Positions 63,434 to 64,000 of a stretch of 64,000 nucleotides of DNA are shown one piece after another. Both the position numbers and the translations under genes were made by a program. Source of the DNA: Alteromonas sp. LOR (GTDB lineage Bacteria; Pseudomonadota; Gammaproteobacteria; Enterobacterales; Alteromonadaceae); NCBI RefSeq assembly GCF_000753865.1, contig NZ_JQFW01000006.1:1-64000 (forward strand), written 5' to 3'. The notes beneath the pieces were generated by a model. The model was not told the origin of the DNA. It saw only the letters and a program-made list of their open reading frames with translations, and ran no database searches. Positions within the stretch are counted from its first letter, which is position 1. Each line of letters begins with the position of its first letter.

Positions 63434-64000
63434 ATTTACTCTATTAAAAACATTCACAATATTAAAAGTACTCGTTTTAAGCATCACGCTAATGATGATA
63501 CATGGGGCGGTGAGCGCGGGAGACAAACACGCAGACGGTGATTCTCATGAGGATGATAAACACGCTGGTGAAGTCGTTGCGATGAGCGACGAGACTGCTT
63601 TGCAAAATGGCATTACTACCACAAATGTTATTGCTGGCGACATTGCACTCTCGACCACACTTTATGGCCGAATAAGTGCAGATCCTGCTTCTTTGAGTCA
63701 TATCAGAGCGCGTTTTGACGGTGTGATCAACGATGTCAAAGTCAACATTGGCGACACCGTTAAAAAAGGAGATATTTTAGCGGTCGTAGAATCAAATGAG
63801 AGTTTAAAAAGCTACTCAATTACATCTCCATTTGATGGCAACGTAATAGCTCGGCATGCCAACAATGGTGAGTTATCAAACGGACAAGTACTTTTTTCCT
63901 TAGCCAACTACAAGGATGTGTGGGCACAATTAACCGTGTTCTCGCAGCACCTCGGCAAAATTAAGGTCGGACAAGCTGTTGAATTAAGGCATGCAAACTT
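63426..64000 (+). CDS. czcB: CzcB periplasmic adaptor, N-terminal part (runs off the edge)
   Basis: The frame opens at ATG 63426 and is still open at the window edge (191 codons). It begins with a hydrophobic signal or anchor (about 5-30), a His/Asp-rich segment (GDKHADGDSHEDDKHAGE) and the first half of the membrane-fusion core, with RARFDGVINDVKVNIGD and VKKGDILAVVESNES of the lipoyl motif. CzcB links the CzcA pump to CzcC. czcA is expected next, outside this window. Confidence 0.9.
   Translation, partial: MNKFTLLKTFTILKVLVLSITLMMIHGAVSAGDKHADGDSHEDDKHAGEVVAMSDETALQNGITTTNVIAGDIALSTTLYGRISADPASLSHIRARFDGVINDVKVNIGDTVKKGDILAVVESNESLKSYSITSPFDGNVIARHANNGELSNGQVLFSLANYKDVWAQLTVFSQHLGKIKVGQAVELRHAN

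Overview
The window looks like chromosome of a marine gammaproteobacterium of the Alteromonadales, most likely Alteromonas. The gene set fits: a rhombosortase, smc-zipA-ligA, cysZ, nlpI, CHRD-type lipoproteins and an S9 peptidase. This assignment rests on family knowledge and general protein character, not on a database match. There are no rRNA or tRNA genes and no CRISPR array. The window contains a clear boundary between ordinary chromosome (1 to about 28,030) and an integrated metal-resistance island (about 28,030 to beyond 64,000).

Chromosomal part (1-28,030). A partial lipoprotein and a small secreted protein are followed by an aspartate/aromatic aminotransferase, an NRDE protein, a PlsC-type acyltransferase and a Cys/Met-metabolism PLP enzyme. 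Next come a large DUF4397/CHRD lipoprotein, a thiol glutathione peroxidase and an S9 peptidase lipoprotein. An Xre regulator/membrane protein pair with a strong operator-like inverted repeat precedes rhombosortase, enoyl-CoA hydratase and gamma-glutamyltranspeptidase. Then follow a 39-residue membrane protein, cytidine deaminase, NlpI, a Sel1/HExxH protein, CysZ, a 265-bp structured MITE-like repeat, SMC, ZipA and LigA. A possible small RNA with its own promoter and terminator sits near 8.2-8.46 kb.

The junction. LigA keeps only its first 342 residues and breaks directly after the conserved GRTGA motif of the OB fold. The frame then runs 62 foreign codons and stops one base before the start of a second, complete but divergent NAD-dependent DNA ligase on the island side. 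The island therefore appears to have inserted into an essential gene and to carry a replacement ligase, placed so that it can be expressed from the host zipA-ligA transcription unit. This is the most unusual feature of the window. The other end of the island, any integrase and the 3' part of ligA are not in the window.

The island. (a) 30.4-43.9 kb is a copper/silver module. It holds a CusRS two-component system, a Cys-rich small periplasmic protein, a DUF411 protein, a CusCBA efflux pump whose CusB carries two fused CusF domains, CopC, CopD, and small Met/His-rich and cupredoxin-like proteins. One Met-rich protein has a one-base frameshift in its signal peptide. (b) 44.2-46.6 kb has two convergent accessory genes of unknown role: a zinc-ribbon/PIN-like protein and an HExxH protein. 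(c) 47.4-51.8 kb has a CopA-type P1B ATPase, a cupredoxin-like protein and small membrane proteins. (d) 51.9-58.1 kb, on the minus strand, has a Cys-rich lipoprotein, multicopper oxidase CopA, CopB, a two-TM channel, DUF305, a glutaredoxin-MauE fusion and an APC permease. (e) 58.6-64 kb has a small His-rich helical protein, then a MerR-type regulator with a textbook 19-bp-spacer operator, two CDF exporters around a DUF3703 protein, and the start of a czcCB(A) pump for Zn/Cd/Co.

Regulation. Four copies of a direct repeat GTAAT-N6-GTAAT lie upstream of separate copper transcription units (32.68, 42.35, 47.19 and 58.49 kb). They probably define the CusR regulon of the island. The Zn/Cd genes are instead under the MerR-type regulator.
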